NCBI GenBank assembly: GCA_938049795.1
Contig: CALLCD010000274.1
Coordinates: 1-14,873, forward strand
Direction of reading: 5' to 3'
Source: an uncultured Hyphomonadaceae bacterium
Lineage (GTDB): Bacteria > Pseudomonadota > Alphaproteobacteria > Caulobacterales > Hyphomonadaceae
DNA: 14,873 bases
The translations under genes and the position numbers were made by a program. Positions within the stretch are counted from its first letter, which is position 1. Each line of letters opens with the position of its first letter. Shown here one piece after another: positions 4,849 through 11,312 of the stretch. The notes under the pieces are model-generated. The model searched no databases, had not been told where the DNA came from, and saw nothing but the letters and a program-made list of their open reading frames with translations.

Positions 4849-6734
4849 CCGATATCCCGCTTGGCTATGTTTTCCGGACCGGCTGTAGGCATGGGACAGG
4901 CGCGTGCAATGTCTTGCATCTTGCCGCGTAAACGCTGGGCCTGAACCCCCGCCAGCGCCGATAGGATGGCGCTGTCAAACGGCGCGCCGGTCTCCTGGCC
5001 TTCAAGCACAGTGCAGCCGGTCACGCCGCTAAACCTTGTTCGCAGATGCGTTTCGGCACCGGCTCGGGCGAATACGACAAAATGTGTTGCATCGAACGCA
5101 GCCCGTTTGCGTATGTGTCCGATGAGCTTGCCTGTCGCCTCTTGCGTCATGCTTTGGGACAAAGCCACTATGGCAAATGGCCTGCCCGCCTGTTCGGCTT
5201 CGATCATTTGCCGGGCGGCCGACTGAATATTTGTCGCAAAGACAAGCGCACATCCGATCTCGGTCAGTGTGTCCAATTGCGACGGCAGAAAGTCTGTTTC
5301 CTGTCCGACCATAAGAAGTTCGGGCCGGGTCGCACCCGCGTTTATCGGCGCCGAGCGACGCAGCTGTCTTTCGCCATGCGGTACGGTCACGTCGAACGAG
5401 AAAACGGTTCCAGCCCCCTCTTCGGATTTGACCGACATGGTTCCATTCATCAGCTTGATCAGTCCACGTGTGATTGAGAGGCCAAGCCCTGCCTTGCTAA
5501 TCGGGTCCATAGCCGCACTGTCTGCGCCGGAGACATTTGCAAACACCCGCTCGAGCGTTTCTGGCGCAAGCCCGATGCCGGTGTCTTCGACCGCAAATCG
5601 CAACGCGCTGGCCCCGTCAACCGTGTTACCGCTGGAGGCAATCGACAGGCGTAGCGTGACATGCCCTGTTTCGGTGAATTTGATCGCATTGCCAACCAAC
5701 TTCACCAGTATCTGCCGCAGGCGTACCGTGTCCGCGACCACCCAGACGGGCACTTCAGGATCAACCTCGAACCGCAAATGCAGCGATTTTTCTTCCGCCG
5801 CCGTCCGCATGAGAGAGATCACATCACGGCAGGCCAGCCGGAGATCGAACTCGGACGGATCAAGTTCGAGCTTACCCATTTCGAGGCTGGAGAAATCAAG
5901 CATATCATTGAGCACAACAAGGAGCGCCTCGCCCGACCGCTCGATGGTCTGGACATAGTCAGTCTGGTCATCGCACAGTTCGGTTGTGCCAAGCATCTGG
6001 ATCATGCCCAAAAGGCCGTTCATCGGCGTGCGTAATTCATGGCTCATATTGGCCAGAAACCGGGACTTGAGCGCGGTCGCTTTTTCGGTTTCGGCCAGTT
6101 TGACCCGCGCCAGCCTCGCCTCGGCCGCTTGTTCCAAAAGACTGGCCGCCCGCTTGACGCCAAAGCCAAGCAGGAGTGTGAAGGCAAGCAGTGCAAAGAT
6201 CTTCTCGACTTCAGCGCCAACAAGGATCGCATCGGAACTGAAATAGGTCGCATAGCTGTGCGTAATGTCCGCCCCGCGTTCCATCAACACGCCGAGCATC
6301 ACGACCCAGCATGCGGCGGCCAGAAACCCTGTCGCGAGCACTATGCGCGGATTGAACCGCATGCCGTGGATCGCAATCAGAACGAAATAGAACAGGAAAG
6401 TTGGCGCATCGAGAGAGGCGGCGGACGCGCCATATTGCACGCTGAAAAAATAGATAATGACGGTCAGCGCCGCAATATCGGTCAGCGCCGAGACCCAGCC
6501 AAACACCAGACCGGGCCGCCCAAAACGGGCATAGAGTAGCCGCCCCGCACACAAGCCCGCAAACAGATAGACCCCGAGACTGGTCACGCTGGTCTGAAGG
6601 CCAGCCTCGGTTGTTTTCATCCCCGCGCTGTAGAGCACAAGCAAGACAAGCGCGAACGCCATTTCGCACCAGCCGATGATCAGCTCGGTTTCGCGGCGCC
6701 AGCGGGCCTGCAAATTGCCTAAATTGTCCTTCAT
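4845..6734 (-). CDS. Membrane sensor histidine kinase with degenerate receiver-like C-terminus
   Basis: This 629-residue kinase has six hydrophobic helices at about 18-37, 50-69, 79-99, 109-125, 129-151 and 176-194. They are followed by a short coiled-coil (196-222) and no periplasmic domain, so it probably senses a membrane or intracellular cue. The H-box is FLANMSHELRTPMNG with His232 as phosphoacceptor. The ATPase domain has an N-box KLVGNAIKFT (Asn349), G1 DTGIG (384-388) and G2 GLGL (416-419), so kinase activity looks intact. Residues 471-597 resemble a receiver fold, as in hybrid kinases. However, the acidic pair, the phosphorylatable Asp (AIVALS near 521-526), the Thr/Ser and the conserved Lys are all absent. 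The ATG at 6734 has AGGA 7 nt upstream (6742-6745). No response regulator lies nearby, so it is an orphan kinase. The stop overlaps that of the phosphatase gene. Confidence 0.9.
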   Translation of the reverse strand: MKDNLGNLQARWRRETELIIGWCEMAFALVLLVLYSAGMKTTEAGLQTSVTSLGVYLFAGLCAGRLLYARFGRPGLVFGWVSALTDIAALTVIIYFFSVQYGASAASLDAPTFLFYFVLIAIHGMRFNPRIVLATGFLAAACWVVMLGVLMERGADITHSYATYFSSDAILVGAEVEKIFALLAFTLLLGFGVKRAASLLEQAAEARLARVKLAETEKATALKSRFLANMSHELRTPMNGLLGMIQMLGTTELCDDQTDYVQTIERSGEALLVVLNDMLDFSSLEMGKLELDPSEFDLRLACRDVISLMRTAAEEKSLHLRFEVDPEVPVWVVADTVRLRQILVKLVGNAIKFTETGHVTLRLSIASSGNTVDGASALRFAVEDTGIGLAPETLERVFANVSGADSAAMDPISKAGLGLSITRGLIKLMNGTMSVKSEEGAGTVFSFDVTVPHGERQLRRSAPINAGATRPELLMVGQETDFLPSQLDTLTEIGCALVFATNIQSAARQMIEAEQAGRPFAIVALSQSMTQEATGKLIGHIRKRAAFDATHFVVFARAGAETHLRTRFSGVTGCTVLEGQETGAPFDSAILSALAGVQAQRLRGKMQDIARACPMPTAGPENIAKRDIG

Positions 6735-6925
6735 GCCGGCGTCCTATCACACGATAGCCCTGCCCCCCGGCGGTTCGGCCGGCCCATCAGACATTGCTAT
6801 GGAAACAAGGCTAAGCGCGCGGGCCTTACCAAGGTCTTAAATCATGTGCAGACTTGTACACCGTTGTCAGTGCGGTGCTCAGACGCTCCAATTTTTCCAC
6901 CAATGCGCGGAAAATTACTCTTTCG
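6735..6925. other. Intergenic region upstream of the histidine kinase gene
   Basis: This 191-bp gap separates the SDR stop from the kinase start, both on the minus strand, and must hold any promoter for the kinase. I find no clear match to the TTGACC-N14-GCTA pattern. A weak AT-rich hairpin, TTTTCC at 6893-6898 with GGAAAA at 6909-6914, lies just past the SDR stop. It could help end that transcript but lacks a T-tract. Otherwise I see nothing. Confidence 0.5.
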
Positions 6926-7696
6926 CTAGAAATTTACGCGGCTTGAAACGGCACCATCAACGAGCAGATTGACGCCCGTGGTATAGGTCGAGCGCGGGCT
7001 AGCGAGGAAGACGGCGGCATCGGCCACTTCTTGCGGGGTGGCGCACCGGCCCGTGGGGTTGCGCGCGTTCGCGGTTTTGAAGAAGTCCGGCATATTGGTT
7101 TCGACCATATGCCAGATGCCGCCTTCGAAATAGACCATGCCGGGCGAGACGACATTGACGCGGATGCCGCGCTCGGCATGCTGGCGGGCAAGTCCTTTGG
7201 CCATATGGATCAGCGTCGCCTTGATCGGGCCATAGGAATCAGCGCGGTCGGCCTGCGCGGCGGCCACCGACGCAATGATGATAAAGGCCGCGTCCCCGCC
7301 CTCATCCGCCGCTTTGCCAAGCAGAGGCTCTGCCGCTTCGAACGCATTGACCGCGCCGAGCACATCAAGCTGGAAATTCTTCTCCCACGAGGCCGTGTCA
7401 TTGCCTTGGGCCATCGCGCCGGCGTTCGAGACCAGAATGTCGATGCCGCCAAGCTCTGCGCCCGCTGCGGTGATCCAGGCTTTGAGCGCGTCGCCATCGG
7501 TCACGTCCACAGAGCCGCCGGTGGCGCGCACGCCCATAGTTTCAAGCGCGGTGACGGTTTCGGCCACTTGTTCCGGATTGCGCGCGCAAATGCCAACATC
7601 GACGCCTTCGCCCGCCAAAGTGTCTGCAATAGACCGGCCAATTCCTCGCGTTCCGCCGAGCACGAGCGCCCGCTTGCCTTTTAGTTTCAGGTCCAC
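6926..7696 (-). CDS. Short-chain dehydrogenase/reductase
   Basis: This is a classical SDR oxidoreductase of 256 residues, a cytosolic Rossmann-fold enzyme using NAD(P)H. The cofactor loop is GGTRGIG (14-20), with Arg near the end of beta-2 (CARN, 37-40) that may favour NADPH. The structural motif reads SNAG (90-93) instead of NNAG. The catalytic set is Ser143, Tyr155 and Lys159 (SYGPIKA). The C-terminal FLASP...TGVNLLVDGA block is typical of the FabG-like clade. The substrate cannot be assigned. The start is a GTG: an in-frame stop lies at 7709-7711, and a strong AGGGGAG site (7704-7710) sits 7 nt before the GTG. An ATG at 7701-7703 is closer but out of frame and touches the ribosome-binding site. 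The gene begins 31 nt after the J-domain gene on the same strand, so the two are probably co-transcribed. Confidence 0.9.
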   Translation of the reverse strand: MDLKLKGKRALVLGGTRGIGRSIADTLAGEGVDVGICARNPEQVAETVTALETMGVRATGGSVDVTDGDALKAWITAAGAELGGIDILVSNAGAMAQGNDTASWEKNFQLDVLGAVNAFEAAEPLLGKAADEGGDAAFIIIASVAAAQADRADSYGPIKATLIHMAKGLARQHAERGIRVNVVSPGMVYFEGGIWHMVETNMPDFFKTANARNPTGRCATPQEVADAAVFLASPRSTYTTGVNLLVDGAVSSRVNF

Positions 7697-7703
7697 AGTC
7701 CAT

Positions 7704-7710
7704 CTCCCCT
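7704..7710 (-). promoter_or_regulatory. Ribosome-binding site fixing the GTG start of the SDR gene
   Basis: Read on the minus strand this is AGGGGAG, 7 nt from the GTG start at 7696. The only ATG in between (7701-7703) directly abuts or overlaps the site and is in another frame, so spacing selects the GTG. Confidence 0.6.
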
Positions 7711-7727
7711 ATTTTTTGCGTGTTGTT

Positions 7728-8339
7728 CTAGTCTTTGGTCAGACCGGAGGCTTTAAGCGTTTTCCACGCCTTGATCACCCGATTGAGCTTTTCTTCCGAT
7801 GACCGATCGCCATCATTGGAATCGGGGTGGAACCGGCGTACATAATCCGCATAGCGCGCGCGAATGTCGGCGGCAGTTGCGGTTTCGGGCAGGTTCAACT
7901 CTTTCAAGGCACGCATTTCGAGCCGTGTCCGGCCACGTTTGCGATGAGCGGCGGCGCGGCCCACGCCATCTTCATAGGTGCCCCGCCCTTTCCAGTTTTT
8001 CGGATCGAGTTTGGCGGCGGCCTTTTTGCCCGACACCGGGCCCGTGCCGACTTTCCAGGTCTGCTTATGGCCGTGGCGAGCGGATTCGAGAAAATCCTTC
8101 GCTTCGCCATCGGTCATCCCGTCAAAGAAGTTCCAGCTCTTATTATATTCGGCGGCATGGCGTTTACAGAAGAAGTGATGTCCACCGCCATGACGGGGGG
8201 ACTTGCAATCTCCGGCGAGATCGCATCCCTTGTGTTCGCAAACCTGATTTTCTTTGGCGCGCTGACGGGATTTATCGTCCGCAGGCGGCTTGACCCGCAT
8301 GTCCATGAATTTCGGTTTGTATGAAAAATCTTCTGCCAT
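7728..8339 (-). CDS. Protein with cysteine-rich N-terminal half and C-terminal J domain
   Basis: This is a DnaJ-family co-chaperone of unusual layout. The J domain lies at the C-terminus (about 145-198), with the invariant HPD at 171-173 in RRFHPDSNDGD, which would stimulate the ATPase of an Hsp70 partner. The N-terminal half carries four Cys and a His in the pattern CxxxxC-x5-C-x12-CxxH (about 34-61), a probable zinc site, followed by a basic, lysine-rich linker. Classical DnaJ has an N-terminal J domain and a Gly/Phe region, both lacking here. Proteins of this layout are widespread in alphaproteobacteria beside bolA and often near cobST, from memory. The frame also offers an ATG at 8360. 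I chose 8339 (203 residues) because MAEDFSYKPKFMDMRVKPP is the usual N-terminus. Neither start has a clear ribosome-binding site. Confidence 0.85.
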   Translation of the reverse strand: MAEDFSYKPKFMDMRVKPPADDKSRQRAKENQVCEHKGCDLAGDCKSPRHGGGHHFFCKRHAAEYNKSWNFFDGMTDGEAKDFLESARHGHKQTWKVGTGPVSGKKAAAKLDPKNWKGRGTYEDGVGRAAAHRKRGRTRLEMRALKELNLPETATAADIRARYADYVRRFHPDSNDGDRSSEEKLNRVIKAWKTLKASGLTKD

Positions 8340-8380
8340 GACGGCAACATGCCGGAACATACGAAAAGAGGCAAGAATTG

Positions 8381-8647
8381 ATGACGAGAGAACTGCGGAT
8401 TCGTGACATTTTAACGCGCACTTTTACACCTCAAATGCTTGAAGTGACCGATGATAGCGCCCGCCATGCCGGACATGCTGGCGCAGCGCCCGAAGGCGAG
8501 ACGCATTTTAATGTGCGAATCATCGCCGAACACTTTTCCGGCATGTCCCGCCTTGCGCGCCAACGTGCGGTGAACACGGCGCTTGCCGAAGAGTTTGACA
8601 CCGGCCTGCACGCGCTTTCAATCAAAGCGGACGCGCCGGAAAGCTAA
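8381..8647 (+). CDS. bolA: BolA family protein
   Basis: BolA proteins are small alpha/beta proteins that partner with monothiol glutaredoxins around an Fe-S cluster and influence iron regulation, morphology and stress responses. The 88-residue product shows the family pattern: a helical N-terminus, VTDDSARHAGHAG (about 22-34), THFNVRIIAEHFSGMSRLARQRAVNTALAEEF (about 41-72, with the FxGxSRLxRQRxVNxxL signature) and GLHALSIKA at the end. The start is ATG 8381, with AGAGG at 8367-8371 9 nt upstream; an in-frame TTG at 8378 is less likely. It diverges from the J-domain gene with only 41 nt between the two starts. It converges on folD, sharing the four bases CTAA at 8644-8647. Confidence 0.95.
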   Translation: MTRELRIRDILTRTFTPQMLEVTDDSARHAGHAGAAPEGETHFNVRIIAEHFSGMSRLARQRAVNTALAEEFDTGLHALSIKADAPES

Positions 8648-9531
8648 AGTCCGGCAGGCACATCCCATCCGCGCCGTGCGCAAGCGGCCAGAACCGTGTT
8701 GCGCAAGAGGCAGGCAATCGTCATCGGGCCAACTCCGCCGGGCACAGGCGTGATATGAGCGGCCACTTCCGCGCAGCCGTCAAAGTCCGCGTCCCCCACA
8801 AGGCGCGTCTTGCCCTCACCTTTTTCCGGCGCATCAATCCGGTTGATGCCAACATCAATCACGCACGCGCCCGGCTTGACCCAATCACCCTTGACCATTT
8901 GCGCGCGGCCAACCGCTGGCACGAGAATGTCTGCGGTCCGGCACAGCGCTGGCAGATCGGCGGTGCTTGAATGGGCAATCGTCACCGTGCAATTCTCCGC
9001 CAAAAACAAGAGTGCGGCGGGCTTTCCGACAAGGATCGAGCGGCCAACCACAACGACATGCTTGCCGGAGAGATCATCCCCCAGCGCGGATTTTGCAAGG
9101 ATCACACAGCCCGTCGGCGTGCACGGCGTCAGCCCCGATTTGCCCAGCACAAGCCGTCCGGCGCTCGTTTCGGTCAACCCGTCAACATCCTTGTCCGGAT
9201 GAATTTTCTCAATCGCTGCATCGCTATCAAGCCCATCTGGCAGGGGGAGCTGCAACAGGATGCCGTCCACCTCCTCATCCTCGTTCAACGAGGTGATCAG
9301 CGCTTCGAGGTCGGCTTGGGATATCGTATCGGGCACGCGGTGGTGGACCGAGCGCATGCCCACTTCTTCGGTCATGCGGATTTTCGAGCGGACATAGACC
9401 TGACTTGCCGGATCTTCCCCGACCAGCACCACGGCGAGGGTGGGCTGGCTGGGAAGACTTGCGACCGCCTTGCCGACTTGGGCGCGGATACTGGCGGCGA
9501 CCGCCTTACCGTCAATTCTTGCAGCTGTCAT
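8644..9531 (-). CDS. folD: Bifunctional methylenetetrahydrofolate dehydrogenase/cyclohydrolase
   Basis: FolD converts 5,10-methylene-THF through methenyl-THF to 10-formyl-THF, supplying one-carbon units for purines and initiator formyl-Met. The 295-residue protein has the normal length and complete motifs: VYVRSK (45-50, with Tyr46 and catalytic Lys50), DGILLQLPLPDG (89-100), KDVDGL (114-119), TPCTPTG (135-141), the NADP loop GRSILVGKP (163-171) and the C-terminal TPVPGGVGPMT. The start at 9531 has AGGAG at 9542-9546, 10 nt upstream; an out-of-frame ATG at 9537-9539 is only 2 nt from that site. It follows yggT by 33 nt, consistent with a yggT-folD operon. The DUF167/YggU gene that often sits between them in relatives is absent here. 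The TAG stop overlaps the TAA of bolA. Confidence 0.97.
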   Translation of the reverse strand: MTAARIDGKAVAASIRAQVGKAVASLPSQPTLAVVLVGEDPASQVYVRSKIRMTEEVGMRSVHHRVPDTISQADLEALITSLNEDEEVDGILLQLPLPDGLDSDAAIEKIHPDKDVDGLTETSAGRLVLGKSGLTPCTPTGCVILAKSALGDDLSGKHVVVVGRSILVGKPAALLFLAENCTVTIAHSSTADLPALCRTADILVPAVGRAQMVKGDWVKPGACVIDVGINRIDAPEKGEGKTRLVGDADFDGCAEVAAHITPVPGGVGPMTIACLLRNTVLAACARRGWDVPAGL

Positions 9532-9564
9532 TGCGCCATATCTCCTGAAAAAACCGCGCCCGCT

Positions 9565-9921
9565 TTAGTCGCGTTTGACGCATTCATAAACTCTTGGGTC
9601 GCAGCCGCCATCGCCATGGGGCACCATATTGATCAGCGTGGGCAATAGGCCATCTTTGAGAAATATCAGCCCGAGAAAGACCACGAAGAAAGACAGATCA
9701 AGCTGGCCGAGATTGGGCACAAAGCGCCGGACGGGCCGGACCATAGGCTCGACAATCTGATGCAGGATGCCCCACCATTGGCGGGCGACCTGATTGTTCG
9801 ATTTGATCACACCGAAGGTAAACAGCCATCCCATCACGGCATAGGCGACGAGTAGAAAGATCACCAATGTCAAAATCGGACTGAGCAAAAACTGATACAG
9901 CATAATCAGCAAGTCGCGCAT
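9565..9921 (-). CDS. yggT: YggT family inner-membrane protein
   Basis: This 118-residue integral membrane protein has a long hydrophobic N-terminal segment (about 3-37, one long or two tight helices) and a second at about 75-96. Between them is the conserved amphipathic block VEPMVRPVRRFVPNLGQLDLS (about 57-77), the YggT/Ycf19 signature. It has a single YggT unit, as usual outside enterobacteria, with an extended C-terminal tail holding two cysteines (GGCDPRVYECVKRD). The molecular role is not settled; relatives have been linked to cofactor maturation in photosynthetic membranes and to osmotic or cell-shape phenotypes. The start is supported by AAGGA at 9929-9933, 7 nt upstream. It is probably the first gene of an operon with folD. 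Confidence 0.9.
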   Translation of the reverse strand: MRDLLIMLYQFLLSPILTLVIFLLVAYAVMGWLFTFGVIKSNNQVARQWWGILHQIVEPMVRPVRRFVPNLGQLDLSFFVVFLGLIFLKDGLLPTLINMVPHGDGGCDPRVYECVKRD

Positions 9922-9967
9922 CTTCGTGTCCTTTGATCTATCCGCCGAGTATTTGCCCCTCCCCTAG

Positions 9968-9996
9968 CCCAGTTTGCCACAAGGCTGCAAGCTGGG
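9968..9996 (-). terminator. Stem-loop just past the acyltransferase gene, possible terminator
   Basis: CCCAGTTTGC at 9968-9977 pairs with GCAAGCTGGG at 9987-9996 (nine Watson-Crick pairs and one wobble, 9-nt loop). It starts 9 nt beyond the acyltransferase stop on the minus strand, a typical terminator position. No U-tract follows, so it may instead be a processing or attenuating hairpin. Confidence 0.3.
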
Positions 9997-10005
9997 GTTC
10001 GCAAA

Positions 10006-11160
10006 TCAGTGCTGATGCGGGGCTGATCTGGACCGTGGGGCGGAGATCAGCGCATTGGCAATATCGGCAATCCGGACCAGAGGCCGGGTCTCGCACACGG
10101 CGATATGGTCAAGCCGCCGCCGCAGCCGCGCAGCCACAGAGCTGTCCTCTCCGCTAGAGAAAGTTGCTTCGACCAATTGCACCCCGCCCTTGCGGACCAG
10201 TTGCAGCGTGCCAGACAGCGTGGCCTGCCGGTTGCGGGCGAAATATTTCTTATAGTGGTCATGACCCCCGGCCAACTCGTAGACCTGCAAACCAAACTCG
10301 GGCATTTTGGTGATGGCTTTGTAGAGGATCATGCTGCCGGGTGAGTTGTGCGCAAAATCCGGCCTGTAGGCGGCAATCCACGGATGAAACCGTGTCCCCG
10401 AGCGCAAACCAACATGCCCCGCCAGCAATTCGCCATTGCCCCTGAGCCCCACCATATAGCCGCTGACCTCCTCGGAGGCATAGCGACTGGCCGTCTCCAG
10501 CAGGCTGGCGGTGACCTGTTTGTTGATCAGGTCAATCCGTCCGGTGCGCTGGAATTGCGCCGACTTCCAATCCGATAGCAGCCGGAAATCCGCGTCATCC
10601 GGGCGACCGCCGGTCAGCTCAAGCTTGATGCCGTCGCGTTCGAGCTGGTTGATCTGGCGACGAAAATTCTTGAACCGTTTGGCATGGGCCGCGCGGCACG
10701 TTTCAAGATAGTCTTCCGCATGCATGCCCGTCAGATCGATCTGATACGCCTCGTCCGCATATAAGGGCAGATCGGCAAACACGCCCTGTGGATCGACCAG
10801 ACCATCAAACTTATACGCTCGCAGATCCGCTAGCTCCAGAATAAGCGCAGGCGTCAACCCCGAATCAGGGGCGAGAACCGGCCCGCAAAAATCCGCAAAG
10901 GGCGCGCCCACTGGCCGTGCAAACCGGCTGGGTCGCAAATGAAACGGCAAGACGCCGACAAGCTTGCCCGCCCGACGGTAGAAGGCAAACCGGACATCCG
11001 TCCGATTTTGTGCGGCAATGATAGAGAAACACGGCTGAAACAGAGGCGATCCATAAGCCGGATGTCCGGCACAAAGCGCCCGCCACGCGGCCATATCGGC
11101 GATGCGCAAAGCATGGGGCCGGATCACGTCACATGTAAAATCTGTGGCCTGCAAAGCCAT
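10006..11160 (-). CDS. GNAT-fold acyltransferase, CelD/BcsL type
   Basis: This 384-residue protein matches the Acetyltransf_6 (CelD/BcsL) group, double-GNAT enzymes that use acyl-CoA or aminoacyl donors. Supporting features are FQPCFSIIAAQ and GKLVGVLPF in the N-terminal half, HAKRFKNFRRQINQLERDG (about 161-179), the central substrate-binding block GELLAGHVGLRSGTRFHPWIAAY (about 248-270) and ELAGGHDHYKKYFA (about 318-331), equivalent to the family's GxxxYK motif. The family is linked to cellulose or exopolysaccharide acetylation and other envelope tailoring. No polysaccharide cluster is present here, so the substrate is unknown. The start at 11160 has AGAGG 6 nt upstream, while an ATG at 11166 directly abuts that site. 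It is transcribed divergently from the MFS gene across a dyad-rich region. Confidence 0.85.
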   Translation of the reverse strand: MALQATDFTCDVIRPHALRIADMAAWRALCAGHPAYGSPLFQPCFSIIAAQNRTDVRFAFYRRAGKLVGVLPFHLRPSRFARPVGAPFADFCGPVLAPDSGLTPALILELADLRAYKFDGLVDPQGVFADLPLYADEAYQIDLTGMHAEDYLETCRAAHAKRFKNFRRQINQLERDGIKLELTGGRPDDADFRLLSDWKSAQFQRTGRIDLINKQVTASLLETASRYASEEVSGYMVGLRGNGELLAGHVGLRSGTRFHPWIAAYRPDFAHNSPGSMILYKAITKMPEFGLQVYELAGGHDHYKKYFARNRQATLSGTLQLVRKGGVQLVEATFSSGEDSSVAARLRRRLDHIAVCETRPLVRIADIANALISAPRSRSAPHQH

Positions 11161-11171
11161 ATTCATCCTCT

Positions 11172-11189
11172 AACTCGCCCCCACGAGTT
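11172..11189. promoter_or_regulatory. Inverted repeat AACTCG-N6-CGAGTT in the acyltransferase leader
   Basis: A perfect 6-bp dyad (11172-11177 and 11184-11189) lies 11 bp upstream of the acyltransferase start and next to a larger palindrome. It could be half of a regulator site or a small RNA hairpin in the leader near the ribosome-binding site. A 6-bp dyad alone has a fair chance of being random. Confidence 0.3.
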
Positions 11190-11192
11190 GAC

Positions 11193-11207
11193 CTGTCCTA
11201 AGGACAG
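11193..11207. promoter_or_regulatory. 15-bp palindrome, candidate operator
   Basis: CTGTCCT-A-AGGACAG is perfectly symmetric around A11200. It lies roughly at +3 to +17 relative to the predicted acyltransferase transcription start, a position where a bound repressor would block initiation or escape. It is also upstream of the divergent MFS gene. No regulator gene is adjacent, so the binding protein is unknown. Confidence 0.4.
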
Positions 11208-11217
11208 CCCTCCTATG

Positions 11218-11246
11218 GATGTACGACCAAAATGGTACGGGGTCAA
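11218..11246 (-). promoter_or_regulatory. Putative housekeeping promoter for the acyltransferase gene
   Basis: On the minus strand, TTGACCC (11246-11240), a 14-nt spacer and CGTACATC (11225-11218) match the Caulobacter-type consensus, with TACATC fitting TANAWC completely. The spacing is the same 14 nt as in the putative thiE and efp promoters. Transcription would begin near 11210, giving a leader of about 50 nt that contains two dyads. Confidence 0.45.
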
Positions 11247-11312
11247 AATTCGGCACCGCTCCCAGACCTCAAATATGTGATTTGTAGCAAAACAGGGGCC
11301 AAACGCGCCATA

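Noticed and set aside
5269..5958. Plus-strand open frame of 229 codons opposite the histidine kinase
   Set aside because: Serine-rich low-complexity translation, the usual antisense product of a GC-rich coding strand; the kinase motifs are on the minus strand.
6891..6916. Intrinsic terminator after the SDR gene
   Set aside because: The stem is AT-rich with a 10-nt loop and no following T-tract on the minus strand, so the evidence is too weak for a feature call.
7031..7684. Plus-strand open frame of 217 codons opposite the SDR gene
   Set aside because: The complete SDR with its cofactor and catalytic motifs lies on the other strand; the arginine- and histidine-rich antisense translation is not recognisable.
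8971..9648. Plus-strand open frame spanning folD and the end of yggT
   Set aside because: It crosses two real minus-strand genes and their intergenic gap, with no domain signature.
11232..11312. 27-residue N-terminal extension of the MFS transporter from ATG 11232
   Set aside because: No ribosome-binding site precedes it, it overlaps the predicted divergent promoter, and the added residues are not typical of an MFS N-terminus. It is not excluded absolutely, because the site before 11313 is also weak.
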